Source: Clostridiales bacterium (lineage in GTDB: Bacteria > Bacillota > Clostridia > Oscillospirales > Acutalibacteraceae). Taken from it: a stretch of DNA of 61,238 nucleotides. The stretch's first letter is position 1; each line of letters begins with the position of its first letter. Shown in pieces: positions 42,892-51,383 of the stretch. The DNA is taken from the NCBI GenBank assembly GCA_019415925.1, contig DXYG01000006.1, positions 1-61,238 on the forward strand, read 5' to 3'. Below the pieces are notes generated by a model that was not told the DNA's origin, ran no database searches, and saw only the letters and a list, made by a program, of their open reading frames with translations. A program made the translations under genes and the position numbers.

Positions 42892-43806
42892 TTACTCCGT
42901 TTTTGCAAATAATGCTCTTGCAAAATCGTCTGAATTAAACGGTTGTAAATCGTCAATCTGCTCGCCAACGCCGATATATTTAACGGGGATTCCGAGACCG
43001 TCTTTAATTGCAAGCACAACTCCGCCCTTTGCAGTTCCGTCGAGCTTTGTGAGTACAATACCCGTAATGCCTGTTGACTGTCTGAACTGTTCAGCCTGAT
43101 TTACGGCGTTCTGTCCTGTTGTTGCGTCAAGCACAAGGAGCTTTTCCTTTGCGGCGTTGGGAAGCTCTCTGTCAATTACACGGTTAATTTTTGCAAGCTC
43201 GTCCATAAGGTGCTTTTTATTGTGCAGACGTCCTGCTGTATCGCAGATAATAACGTCTGCATTTCTTGCTTTGGCTGCTGAAATTGCGTCAAAAACTACT
43301 GCGGCAGGGTCGCTGCCCTCGTTCTGCTTGATAATTTCACAGCCGCTTCTCTGAGCCCAGATGTCAAGCTGTTCAATTGCTGCGGCACGGAAAGTATCGG
43401 CAGCAGCAAGGATAACCTTTTTGCCCTGCTTTGAAAGGCTGTTTGCGAGCTTTCCTATTGTGGTAGTCTTTCCTACTCCATTAACTCCTATTACAAGAAT
43501 AATTGAGGGAGTTGTTGAAATATCAAGCTCTTCGCCGCCCTTGAGCATTTCGGATACTGTTTCTTCAAGAAGTCTGTTGATTTCTTCAGGGTCTTTAATA
43601 CCCTCTTTTTTTACTCTGCCCTTTAATTCATCACATATTTTTTCGGCTGTATGAACACCAACGTCACCCATAACAAGCAATTCTTCAAGCTCTTCAAAAA
43701 GCTCGTCGTCAATCTTTGTAAAGGATTTAAGCATTGAGTCAATCTGACCGACAACAGCGTTTCTTGTTTTCTTTAAGCCTTCTTTTATTTTACTGAAAAA
43801 TCCCAT
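42892..43806 (-). CDS. ftsY: Signal recognition particle receptor FtsY
   Basis: FtsY is the SRP receptor that docks translating ribosomes at the membrane. It has 304 residues, with the NG GTPase domain: VIGVNGVGKTTTIGKLA near 108-124, DTAGR near 190 and TKLDGTAKGG near 248. The acidic A domain is almost absent, as in many Firmicutes. AAAGGA precedes ATG 43806. It follows smc by 12 bases, the normal smc-ftsY pair. Confidence 0.97.
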   Translation of the reverse strand: MGFFSKIKEGLKKTRNAVVGQIDSMLKSFTKIDDELFEELEELLVMGDVGVHTAEKICDELKGRVKKEGIKDPEEINRLLEETVSEMLKGGEELDISTTPSIILVIGVNGVGKTTTIGKLANSLSKQGKKVILAAADTFRAAAIEQLDIWAQRSGCEIIKQNEGSDPAAVVFDAISAAKARNADVIICDTAGRLHNKKHLMDELAKINRVIDRELPNAAKEKLLVLDATTGQNAVNQAEQFRQSTGITGIVLTKLDGTAKGGVVLAIKDGLGIPVKYIGVGEQIDDLQPFNSDDFARALFAKTE

Positions 43807-43818
43807 ATAATCATTCCT

Positions 43819-46800
43819 TTATTTTGAATCAATTCCGAGTTTTTCGGCTACTTCTGTTGAACGCAGTTCAAGCAGCTTTGAAATTCCCTCGTCCTGCATT
43901 GTTACACCGTAAAGCACATCAGCTTCTTCCATTGTTCCTCGTCTGTGTGTTATAAGTATAAACTGCGTGTTATCGGTAAGCCTGCGAAGATAGCTTGCAA
44001 ATCTGTAAACATTTACATCATCAAGTGCCGCTTCTATCTCATCCATAACGCAAAACGGCGCAGGTCTTACTTTCATTATAGCAAAATACAGCGCAATTGC
44101 AACAAGAGCTTTTTCACCGCCCGATAATGCGTCGAGATGAACAACGATTTTTCCCGGAGGATGAACAAGAATATCAATTCCGCTCGTGAGTATATTTTCA
44201 GGATCGGAAAGCGACAGCGATGCAGTACCGCCGCCAAAAAGCTCCTTGAAAGTATAGGTAAAGTTCTTGTTAATCCGGTCAAAGCTTTCAACAAACACCT
44301 CTTTCATCTGCTTTGTCAAGTCATTTATAAGGCGTTCAATTTCTTTCTTTGATTTTTCAACGTCATTTACCTGCTTGCTCATAAACTCATAACGCTCGGA
44401 TACCTCTTTGTATTCTTCAATCGCAGAAACGTTGACGTTTCCGAGTCCTTTAATCTTTTGTTTGAGTTCATTGAGCCGCTTGTTTGCTTTTGATGAATCT
44501 TCAATCTCAACAGCGTTTTCCTCAGCCTCACGTTTTGTAAGCTCGTATTCATCCCAAAGCTTTGAGACAATATCGTCATACTGCTTTTGAAGGTTGATTT
44601 TGCGTTCTTCAAGTCGTGCAAGCTCTCTGCCCGAGGTTTCACGTTCAGCATTTTTGTCACGCTCAAAGTTACGGATTTCTGCACTTCGCTTTTCAAGTTT
44701 ATCTTTTTGAGCATTGATTTCTTCAATTTTATTATACAAAGACTTCTGCTCATTTTCAATAGCTGTTATTTCAGCATTAAGGCTTTCAATACGCTTTTGA
44801 GTTTCGTTAACAGAAGTTTTTATACTCTCAATCTGTTTTAATAGCTCCGCTTTTTTTTCTTCGTGGTCAGTTCCTGTATTTTGTGCAAAGACAATTTCTG
44901 AATTTAAAGCGTCGATATCCTTTTGTGCAGTTACTATTTCAAGGCGGATATTCTGCAAAAGTGTTGTGAGTTCTTCTCGCTTTTCAGTAAGCTCAGCTCT
45001 GCTGCCTGTTACGGCGTTAACCTTTTCTTCTGCCTTAGCAATTTTAAAATTAAGCTCGGCAAGCTGTTTTTTTGCCCGTGCACCGCTTTCTTTCAGCTTA
45101 TCAATTCTGTTTTTGCAGTCTTTTATTTCGTTATCAGTATTATCAATTATAGATTTTGCATTAATAAGCTCGTTTTCACAAGCACGTTTTTCTGCTTGCA
45201 AACGAACAAATTCCTGCTGTTTATTAGATAAATCAGCTCTTGTACCGAGCAACTCAGCTTCGATTGCAGAATATTCTCTGCTTACCTGTTCACACATATT
45301 CTGGGCAGTTTTTGCTTTATTCTGTAAGTCGTCAGTAAGCTTTTTAAGCTGTTCAATTTCAGAAGCACGGCTGAGCAGTCCTGTATTTCTGTTAAGCGAG
45401 CCGCCTGTCAGAGAGCCGCCTGCGTTTACCACCTGACCGTCAAGCGTTACTACCTTAAATCTATATGAATATTTTTTTGCAATTGAGGTTGCACTGTTCA
45501 AATCCTCTGCAATTACAATTTTGCCAAGTAACGAACCGAGAATATTATTGTATTTTTCTTCACAAGAACAAAGCTCACTTGCTACTCCAACAAAACCGTA
45601 ACAGTCATCAAGTCCGTTTTCACGAAGTTCTCGGTTTTTGATAGTGTTAAGCGGCAAAAATGTCGCTCTGCCACCGTCAGTTGATTTCAGATAGCGGATA
45701 GCCTGCTTAGCGTCCTCGTCGGAGTTTACAACAATGTTCTGCATAGCCGCACCAAGCGCAGTTTCAATTGCAACTCCATACTTTGACGGAACCGAAATAA
45801 CTCTTGAAACAGGTCCGCAAATACCGTTAAGTTTGCCGTTTTTGGAAGCGTTCACTACAACCTTTACGCTCTTCGAGAAACCCTCAAGGTTGCGTTCAAG
45901 ATTTTCAAGAAAAGAGATTTTACGCAAGTGTTCTTTTACGTCAAGAGAGAGCTTTTCGCTTTCTGCCTTATGCTCATTTCTCTTCTTTTCTTTTGAGGAT
46001 AATTTAAGTTCTAAACCGTCAATTGAATTTTTCAGTGAACTAATTTCATCATTAGTATCCGCCAAATCTTCGCTATATGCTTTGAAAATTTCTTCAAGCT
46101 CTTCCAATTGCGAAGTCTTTTCAGCTTTTGATGTTTCAAGAGCATTGATTCTTGCAGTTAACTCCGTAATTGTACTTTCTGACGTCATATCAATTACTCT
46201 TGCATCGGCAGACTGAGAAGTAAGCATAGAAAGTTCTGCTGTTACCTCCTGTAAAAGGTCGCCGCTTTTGCTTGAATCAAGATTAATAATATTGAGTTGT
46301 TCTGAAATTTCGCTGTAATTTTTCTGCTTTTCAATAATATCGGAATCAAGCACGGCAATTCTTTCCTGCTTTTCCGAAATAGTCTTTTCAAGGCTGTCTG
46401 CACTCTGCTCTGCCTGAGCAATCTCATTATTTATTCTGTCGATATTTTCGTTGCTGTGGAGAATATCGTTCTCAGCAACAGAAATAAGCGACTTCTTTTG
46501 CGAAATTTCAGCTTCCTTTTGGGAAATTGCATTTCTTATATTTTCAATTTCAGCAGACAGTAAGCCGTTTTTTAAGTAAATTTCTTCGGTTTCTGTCTGA
46601 ATATTTTGCAGTACCTGTTCAGCTTCTTCATACTGTGCTCTTGCAATCGAGATTTTTTCGTCCTGCTGTTTAAGACTATCCTGTGACTTATCCAGAGTGA
46701 GCAGCCAAAGGGCAATTTCGAGTCCTCTTTTTTCTTCTGAGTAAGACAGAAATTGCTGTGCCTTTTCAGATTGCTTTCTGAGCGGTTCAACACGCTCTTC

Positions 46801-47394
46801 AAGCTCTGTAACAATGTCACGAAGTCTTAACAGGTTGTCCTCGGTGCTTTTCAGTTTTCGCTCTGCTTCAATTTTTCTGTATCTGTAGCGTGAAATTCCT
46901 GCGGCTTCTTCAAAGATTTCACGGCGTTCTTCACTTTTTGAGGAAACAATGCTGTCAATTTTACCCTGTCCTATCATTGAATAGCCGTCACGGCCAAGAC
47001 CTGTATCCATAAACAGCTCGTTAATATCTTTAAGTCTTACAGCCGCTTTATTGATAAGGTATTCACTCTCACCGCTTCTGTAGTAACGCCTTGTTACTGC
47101 AATATCATCGCCGTTAAAATCAAGAAATCTGTCAGAATTGTCGATATTAAGAGTAACCTCGGCATAACCCTGCCTTTTGCGTTTATCGGTACCGTTAAAA
47201 ACAACGTCCTCCATCTTGGAACAGCGCAGGCTTTTGGGCGACTGCTCACCGAGAACCCAGCGTATAGCGTCGCTTATATTACTCTTTCCTGAACCGTTGG
47301 GACCTACTACCGACGTAATTCCCTGTTCAAAGGATAATTTAGTTTTATCGGGAAACGTCTTGAATCCCTGTACTTCCAATGATTTTAAACGCAT
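43819..47394 (-). CDS. smc: Chromosome segregation protein SMC
   Basis: SMC is the core of the bacterial condensin complex. It has 1191 residues: N-terminal head with Walker A GPNGSGKSN near residue 32, long coiled coil, hinge (about 510-660, with GPVSRVISVPSKYG), second coiled coil, and C-terminal head with signature LSGGEKALVAIALYFA and Walker B FCVMDEIEAALDD. AGGGG precedes ATG 47394. The partners scpA and scpB are not in this window. Confidence 0.97.
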   Translation of the reverse strand: MRLKSLEVQGFKTFPDKTKLSFEQGITSVVGPNGSGKSNISDAIRWVLGEQSPKSLRCSKMEDVVFNGTDKRKRQGYAEVTLNIDNSDRFLDFNGDDIAVTRRYYRSGESEYLINKAAVRLKDINELFMDTGLGRDGYSMIGQGKIDSIVSSKSEERREIFEEAAGISRYRYRKIEAERKLKSTEDNLLRLRDIVTELEERVEPLRKQSEKAQQFLSYSEEKRGLEIALWLLTLDKSQDSLKQQDEKISIARAQYEEAEQVLQNIQTETEEIYLKNGLLSAEIENIRNAISQKEAEISQKKSLISVAENDILHSNENIDRINNEIAQAEQSADSLEKTISEKQERIAVLDSDIIEKQKNYSEISEQLNIINLDSSKSGDLLQEVTAELSMLTSQSADARVIDMTSESTITELTARINALETSKAEKTSQLEELEEIFKAYSEDLADTNDEISSLKNSIDGLELKLSSKEKKRNEHKAESEKLSLDVKEHLRKISFLENLERNLEGFSKSVKVVVNASKNGKLNGICGPVSRVISVPSKYGVAIETALGAAMQNIVVNSDEDAKQAIRYLKSTDGGRATFLPLNTIKNRELRENGLDDCYGFVGVASELCSCEEKYNNILGSLLGKIVIAEDLNSATSIAKKYSYRFKVVTLDGQVVNAGGSLTGGSLNRNTGLLSRASEIEQLKKLTDDLQNKAKTAQNMCEQVSREYSAIEAELLGTRADLSNKQQEFVRLQAEKRACENELINAKSIIDNTDNEIKDCKNRIDKLKESGARAKKQLAELNFKIAKAEEKVNAVTGSRAELTEKREELTTLLQNIRLEIVTAQKDIDALNSEIVFAQNTGTDHEEKKAELLKQIESIKTSVNETQKRIESLNAEITAIENEQKSLYNKIEEINAQKDKLEKRSAEIRNFERDKNAERETSGRELARLEERKINLQKQYDDIVSKLWDEYELTKREAEENAVEIEDSSKANKRLNELKQKIKGLGNVNVSAIEEYKEVSERYEFMSKQVNDVEKSKKEIERLINDLTKQMKEVFVESFDRINKNFTYTFKELFGGGTASLSLSDPENILTSGIDILVHPPGKIVVHLDALSGGEKALVAIALYFAIMKVRPAPFCVMDEIEAALDDVNVYRFASYLRRLTDNTQFILITHRRGTMEEADVLYGVTMQDEGISKLLELRSTEVAEKLGIDSK

Positions 47395-47404
47395 TATAAT
47401 ACCC

Positions 47405-48394
47405 CTATATTATGTACAAATCATATTTTCCGAGTGTGTTGTCAAACTTGATTTCAAAGGTGTAGCCCATTTCTTTAAAGCAATTAAGGTTGCATTTCTT
47501 CTGACCGTAAAACTTCGAAAGTGATTTTTCATTTATGTAAACAGTAAATGTTTTTGATTTATCAACAGAATTTGTTTTTTCAATAAAAGAATTATAAAAA
47601 ATTCTGCTTTCGCAAAGCTCCTTAAACGCAGGGTGATAGTTGTTGCCAAGGCTGTTCTTTACAAGGCTGTCTGAATAGTGAAGTCCAAGCCTTATAATCT
47701 TAATATCAGCTTTTTCAAACATAATAATAAGCTTTGAACATAATTCTACCGACTGCTCAAGTGTGTACGGTACAAATTTTCCAGAAAGATAAAGATTTGC
47801 AAGCTCTGTTTCTTTCATAATAACAGTCGGGTAAATCCTGACCGTAACAGGTTTAAGCTCAATAAACCTCTGTGCTGTGTAAATATCCTTATCATATGTT
47901 GAAGTATAAAGTCCCGTCATCATCTGTAGTCCGAGGGAAAAATTATATTTTTTAATAAGTCCTGACGCTCTTATTACATCATCACCGCTATGTCCCCTGT
48001 CGTTAGCTTTGAGCACAAAATCATCCATTGACTGTGCGCCAAGCTCGATTGAAGTTACGTTGTATTTTTTAAGAATATCAAGCACTTCTTCATCAATGTA
48101 ATCGGGACGAGTGGAAATTCTGATTCCTGTAAATATCTTTGTATAGGGCTTTGCGGCTTCGAGCAAGGTTATCATATAATCTCTGTCAATTGCCGTAAAG
48201 CTGCCGCCGAAAAATGCAATTTCGGCATTTTTTGCTTTATCACCTAAATCATTTACAGCTTTATCAAGAGTGTTTTTTATATCTTCTCCTGTTGGCTGAC
48301 AAGACTGCCCTGTGATATTTTTTTGATTGCAAAAGCTGCACTGATGAGGACAACCGTTGTGCGGAATGAAAATTGAAATATTACTGTGTTTAAT
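47405..48394 (-). CDS. Elp3-like radical SAM protein with probable AUU start
   Basis: This radical SAM protein resembles the bacterial Elp3-like family found in clostridial genomes. I extended the frame by hand upstream of the first ATG (48175). The added 73 codons contain IPHNGCPHQCSFCNQ, with the CxxxCxxC motif that binds the 4Fe-4S cluster, and FFGGSFTAI. A start at 48175 would delete this cluster. The frame is open only to a TGA just upstream, and no ATG, GTG or TTG occurs before the motif. The best start is ATT 48394, read as MKHSNISIFIPH, which matches the usual family N-terminus. This gives 329 residues and a 5-base overlap with rnc. Substrate unknown. Confidence 0.8.
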   Translation of the reverse strand: MKHSNISIFIPHNGCPHQCSFCNQKNITGQSCQPTGEDIKNTLDKAVNDLGDKAKNAEIAFFGGSFTAIDRDYMITLLEAAKPYTKIFTGIRISTRPDYIDEEVLDILKKYNVTSIELGAQSMDDFVLKANDRGHSGDDVIRASGLIKKYNFSLGLQMMTGLYTSTYDKDIYTAQRFIELKPVTVRIYPTVIMKETELANLYLSGKFVPYTLEQSVELCSKLIIMFEKADIKIIRLGLHYSDSLVKNSLGNNYHPAFKELCESRIFYNSFIEKTNSVDKSKTFTVYINEKSLSKFYGQKKCNLNCFKEMGYTFEIKFDNTLGKYDLYII

Positions 48395-49067
48395 ACCCCA
48401 TCAGCTCCAAAGCCTCACGAGCCGCCTGCTGTTCAGCTTCCTTTTTACTTCTGCCGCCACCCTTTCCGATAACGTTGCTGTTGAGGTGAACCTCAACTAC
48501 AAAGTGCTTGTTATGGTCGGGACCGCTTTCCTTTACAAGAACATATTCAAGCTTTTCACCCGGATTTTTCTGAATAATCTCCTGCAAGGTTGTTTTATAG
48601 TCATTTATCTTCTTTTTCTTTGAATTCTTAATTGCAGGTATTACGAAATTAAGAATATGCTTTGATGCGGGTGCAAGTCCGCCGTCAATGTAAATAGCTG
48701 CAATTAAAGCCTCAAATGCATCGGAAAGAATTGACGGACGGTCAGCACCGCCGTTGTTTCTTTCTCCTTTGCTTAACACAAGATACTTTCCGAGGTCGAT
48801 TTTTTTAGCAAACTCGTAGAGTGATTTTTCACACACTAAAGATGCACGCAATTTTGTAAGCTCGCCCTCTGGAAGTTCGGGACAATTTTTGTAAATATAA
48901 TCAGATACTACGATTGAAAGCACAGAGTCCCCGAGAAATTCAAGTCTTTCATTGTATTTTATGTGCTTTGACTTATGCTCGTTTGCATAAGATGAGTGTG
49001 TTAATGCCTCGTTGAGTAAAGCAGGATTTTTAAATTGATATCCGATTTTATTCTGTAAATCAGTCAT
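48390..49067 (-). CDS. rnc: Ribonuclease III
   Basis: RNase III cleaves double-stranded RNA in rRNA maturation and mRNA decay. It has 225 residues with the signature NERLEFLGDSVL near 39-50, DAFEALIAAIYIDGG, and a C-terminal dsRNA-binding domain ending KKEAEQQAAREALELMGY. AGGAG precedes ATG 49067. It is 17 bases downstream of plsX, and the acpP gene often found between them is absent. Confidence 0.97.
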   Translation of the reverse strand: MTDLQNKIGYQFKNPALLNEALTHSSYANEHKSKHIKYNERLEFLGDSVLSIVVSDYIYKNCPELPEGELTKLRASLVCEKSLYEFAKKIDLGKYLVLSKGERNNGGADRPSILSDAFEALIAAIYIDGGLAPASKHILNFVIPAIKNSKKKKINDYKTTLQEIIQKNPGEKLEYVLVKESGPDHNKHFVVEVHLNSNVIGKGGGRSKKEAEQQAAREALELMGY

Positions 49068-49084
49068 TTTTATTCTCCTGAAAT

Positions 49085-50065
49085 TTAAAGTGCAGATGAT
49101 ATTTCTTCAATAGCTTTTGCGTTGACATAGTCAACCGATAGCTTAATTGCGTTCTTGATTGTAACTGCCTTTGAATCACCGTGAGCCTTGAAAACAGGCT
49201 TTGACGTTCCGAGAATAGGCGCACCGCCGTAGGCGTTATAATCAAAATGCTTTTTCATAAATTTCAAGTCTTTCATAACAAGAGCTGCTGCAAGCTTGCC
49301 CTTTGTGCTGTCGGCAAACAGATGCTTAATCTGTTTCATAAGCGTTATCGCAACACCCTCGTAGGTTTTGAGTATCAGGTTACCCGTAAATCCGTCGCAT
49401 ACAACAACGTCGCAAACACCTTTCGGAATATCTCTGCCCTCTACGTTGCCGATAAAATTAAGATTACTGTTCTTTAAAAGCTCATATGTATTTCGATAAA
49501 GCTCGTTGCCCTTGTGCTCCTCTGTTCCGACATTTGCAAGTCCGATTCGAGGTTTTTCAACCCCCATAACCTTTTCCATATAAACCGAACCCATAAGTGC
49601 AAACTGATAGAGCATTTCGGGACGGCAATCGATATTTGCTCCGCCGTCCATAAGCATAAAGAATCCCTTTTCATTGGGCAAAACAGGCGCAAAGGCAGGA
49701 CGTTTAATTCCCTTTATTCTTCTTATTCCAAGGGTAGCGCCCATACAGAGTGCACCGCTGTTACCTGCGCTGATAAAAGCCTGTCCTTTATCTTCGTTTA
49801 AGAGCTTTAACCCGACAGCCATCGAGCTGTCTTTTTTTGTTTTCAAAACTGCATCGGCGGCATCTTCCATTGTTATAACTTCTTCACAGTTTGCAATTTC
49901 AATACCGTCTAAAGAAATATTATTTTCCTTTGCAGTATTTCTTATTGTTTCTTCCTTACCCGTCAGGATAATATTTATGCCGAATTCAGCAACAGAATCA
50001 GCACAGCCTTTGATAATTTCAAGCGGAGCATTATCTCCGCCGAATGCATCAACAATAATCTTCAT
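49085..50065 (-). CDS. plsX: Phosphate acyltransferase PlsX
   Basis: PlsX makes acyl-phosphate from acyl-ACP for phospholipid synthesis and associates with the membrane. It has 326 residues, starting MKIIVDAFGGDNAP, with GNSGALCMGATLGIRRI, GFTGNLILKT and the late YGGAPILG. GAGG precedes ATG 50065. The trmFO stop is 1 base upstream, so coupled translation is likely. Confidence 0.95.
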   Translation of the reverse strand: MKIIVDAFGGDNAPLEIIKGCADSVAEFGINIILTGKEETIRNTAKENNISLDGIEIANCEEVITMEDAADAVLKTKKDSSMAVGLKLLNEDKGQAFISAGNSGALCMGATLGIRRIKGIKRPAFAPVLPNEKGFFMLMDGGANIDCRPEMLYQFALMGSVYMEKVMGVEKPRIGLANVGTEEHKGNELYRNTYELLKNSNLNFIGNVEGRDIPKGVCDVVVCDGFTGNLILKTYEGVAITLMKQIKHLFADSTKGKLAAALVMKDLKFMKKHFDYNAYGGAPILGTSKPVFKAHGDSKAVTIKNAIKLSVDYVNAKAIEEISSAL

Positions 50066-50066
50066 A

Positions 50067-51383
50067 TTAATCCTCGTAATTTTCTTCTAAATATTTATCA
50101 ATTGCGTCAAGAGCACGCTTTGAGTATGCGGCTCCACGCTCTTTTTTATCTCTCGGTCTGTTTTCAAGCTCCGGAAGTACACCGAAATTAGCGTCCATGG
50201 GCTGAAATTTTGTTACAGTAGGGTCAGAAATATATGCAGTCAGTGAGCCAATCATCGTTTCACGCGGTAAAACAAACGAAGGCTTATCTAAAAGCCGTCT
50301 GCAAGCATTGATTCCTGCAATAATCCCCGAAGCAGATGACTCCATATATCCCTCAACGCCCGTTATCTGACCGGCAAAAAACAACCTGTTATTTTCTTTT
50401 ACAGAATAATTAGAATTGAGCACCTTTGGCGAACAGATAAAAGTATTCCTGTGCATTACACCGTAACGCACAAAATCCGCTTTATGGAGTGCGGGAATGA
50501 GTGAAAAAACTCTTTTCTGTTCGGGAAATTTCAGATTAGTCTGAAAGCCCACAAGATTATACATCGTACCTTCTGAATTTTCCTTGCGTAACTGCAACAC
50601 TGCCCAAGGTCTGTGACCTGTTCTCGGATTTACAAGTCCGACAGGCTTCATAGGTCCGAAGCGCAAAGTACCTTCTCCACGCTGAGCCATAACCTCAACA
50701 GGCATACAACCCTCATACACCTTTGGATTGTTAACATCAAAATCGTTAAGCGGTGCACGTTCAGCTTTAACAAGCTCGTTGTAAAAGATTTCGTACTCCT
50801 CTTTGTTCATCGGGCAGTTTATATAATCGTCACCGTCACCACGTTCATATCTTGAAGCACAAAAAGCATAGTCCATATCTACGCTTTCAGCTGTGACAAT
50901 AGGTGCCGCCGCATCAAAAAATGAAAGTGAATCCCCGAACATCCTGCTGATTGTATCTGCAAGCGGCTCAGAGGTAAGCGGACCTGTTGCAACAACCGTT
51001 ATTGCATCATCGGGAATCTTGCTTATTTCTTCCGTAATTACTTCAATATTCGAGTTGCTCTTTATACCCTCAGTCACAAGCTTTGAAAAAATATCCCTGT
51101 CAACTGCAAGTGCACCGCCGGCAGGGACTTTGCACTTATCGGCGCATTTCATAAGAAAAGAGTCAAGTCTGCGCATTTCTTCCTTTAAAAGTCCTGCTGC
51201 GCTTTCAACTCTCATCGCTTTCAGAGAGTTTGAGCAGACAAGCTCACCGAATAAATCTGTATGATGAGCAGGAGTTTTCTTTAAAGGCTTCATTTCGTAA
51301 AGGCGCACCTTAACGCCCCTTTTGGCAATCTGCATTGCCGCCTCACAGCCTGCAAGACCTGCTCCTATAACATTAATATACAT
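50067..51383 (-). CDS. trmFO: Folate-dependent tRNA (uracil-54) methyltransferase TrmFO
   Basis: TrmFO forms ribothymidine at position 54 of tRNA using methylenetetrahydrofolate and FAD. It has 438 residues with the FAD-binding VIGAGLAGCEAA at the N-terminus, a conserved cysteine in GELVCSNSLK (Cys50), and the second conserved cysteine in YEGCMPVEVMA. ATG 51383 shares one base with the topA stop. The topA-trmFO pair is standard in Firmicutes. Confidence 0.96.
   Translation of the reverse strand: MYINVIGAGLAGCEAAMQIAKRGVKVRLYEMKPLKKTPAHHTDLFGELVCSNSLKAMRVESAAGLLKEEMRRLDSFLMKCADKCKVPAGGALAVDRDIFSKLVTEGIKSNSNIEVITEEISKIPDDAITVVATGPLTSEPLADTISRMFGDSLSFFDAAAPIVTAESVDMDYAFCASRYERGDGDDYINCPMNKEEYEIFYNELVKAERAPLNDFDVNNPKVYEGCMPVEVMAQRGEGTLRFGPMKPVGLVNPRTGHRPWAVLQLRKENSEGTMYNLVGFQTNLKFPEQKRVFSLIPALHKADFVRYGVMHRNTFICSPKVLNSNYSVKENNRLFFAGQITGVEGYMESSASGIIAGINACRRLLDKPSFVLPRETMIGSLTAYISDPTVTKFQPMDANFGVLPELENRPRDKKERGAAYSKRALDAIDKYLEENYED

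Noticed and set aside
45734..46216. 160-residue Ser-rich plus-strand ORF
   Set aside because: It is antisense to the smc coiled coil; Ser-rich composition is typical of the reverse strand of Glu/Lys-rich coiled coils.
48175..48389. ATG 48175 as start of the radical SAM gene, leaving an intergenic gap before rnc
   Set aside because: The gap translates in frame into the cluster-binding CxxxCxxC motif and FFGGSFTAI, so it is coding sequence of the same gene.
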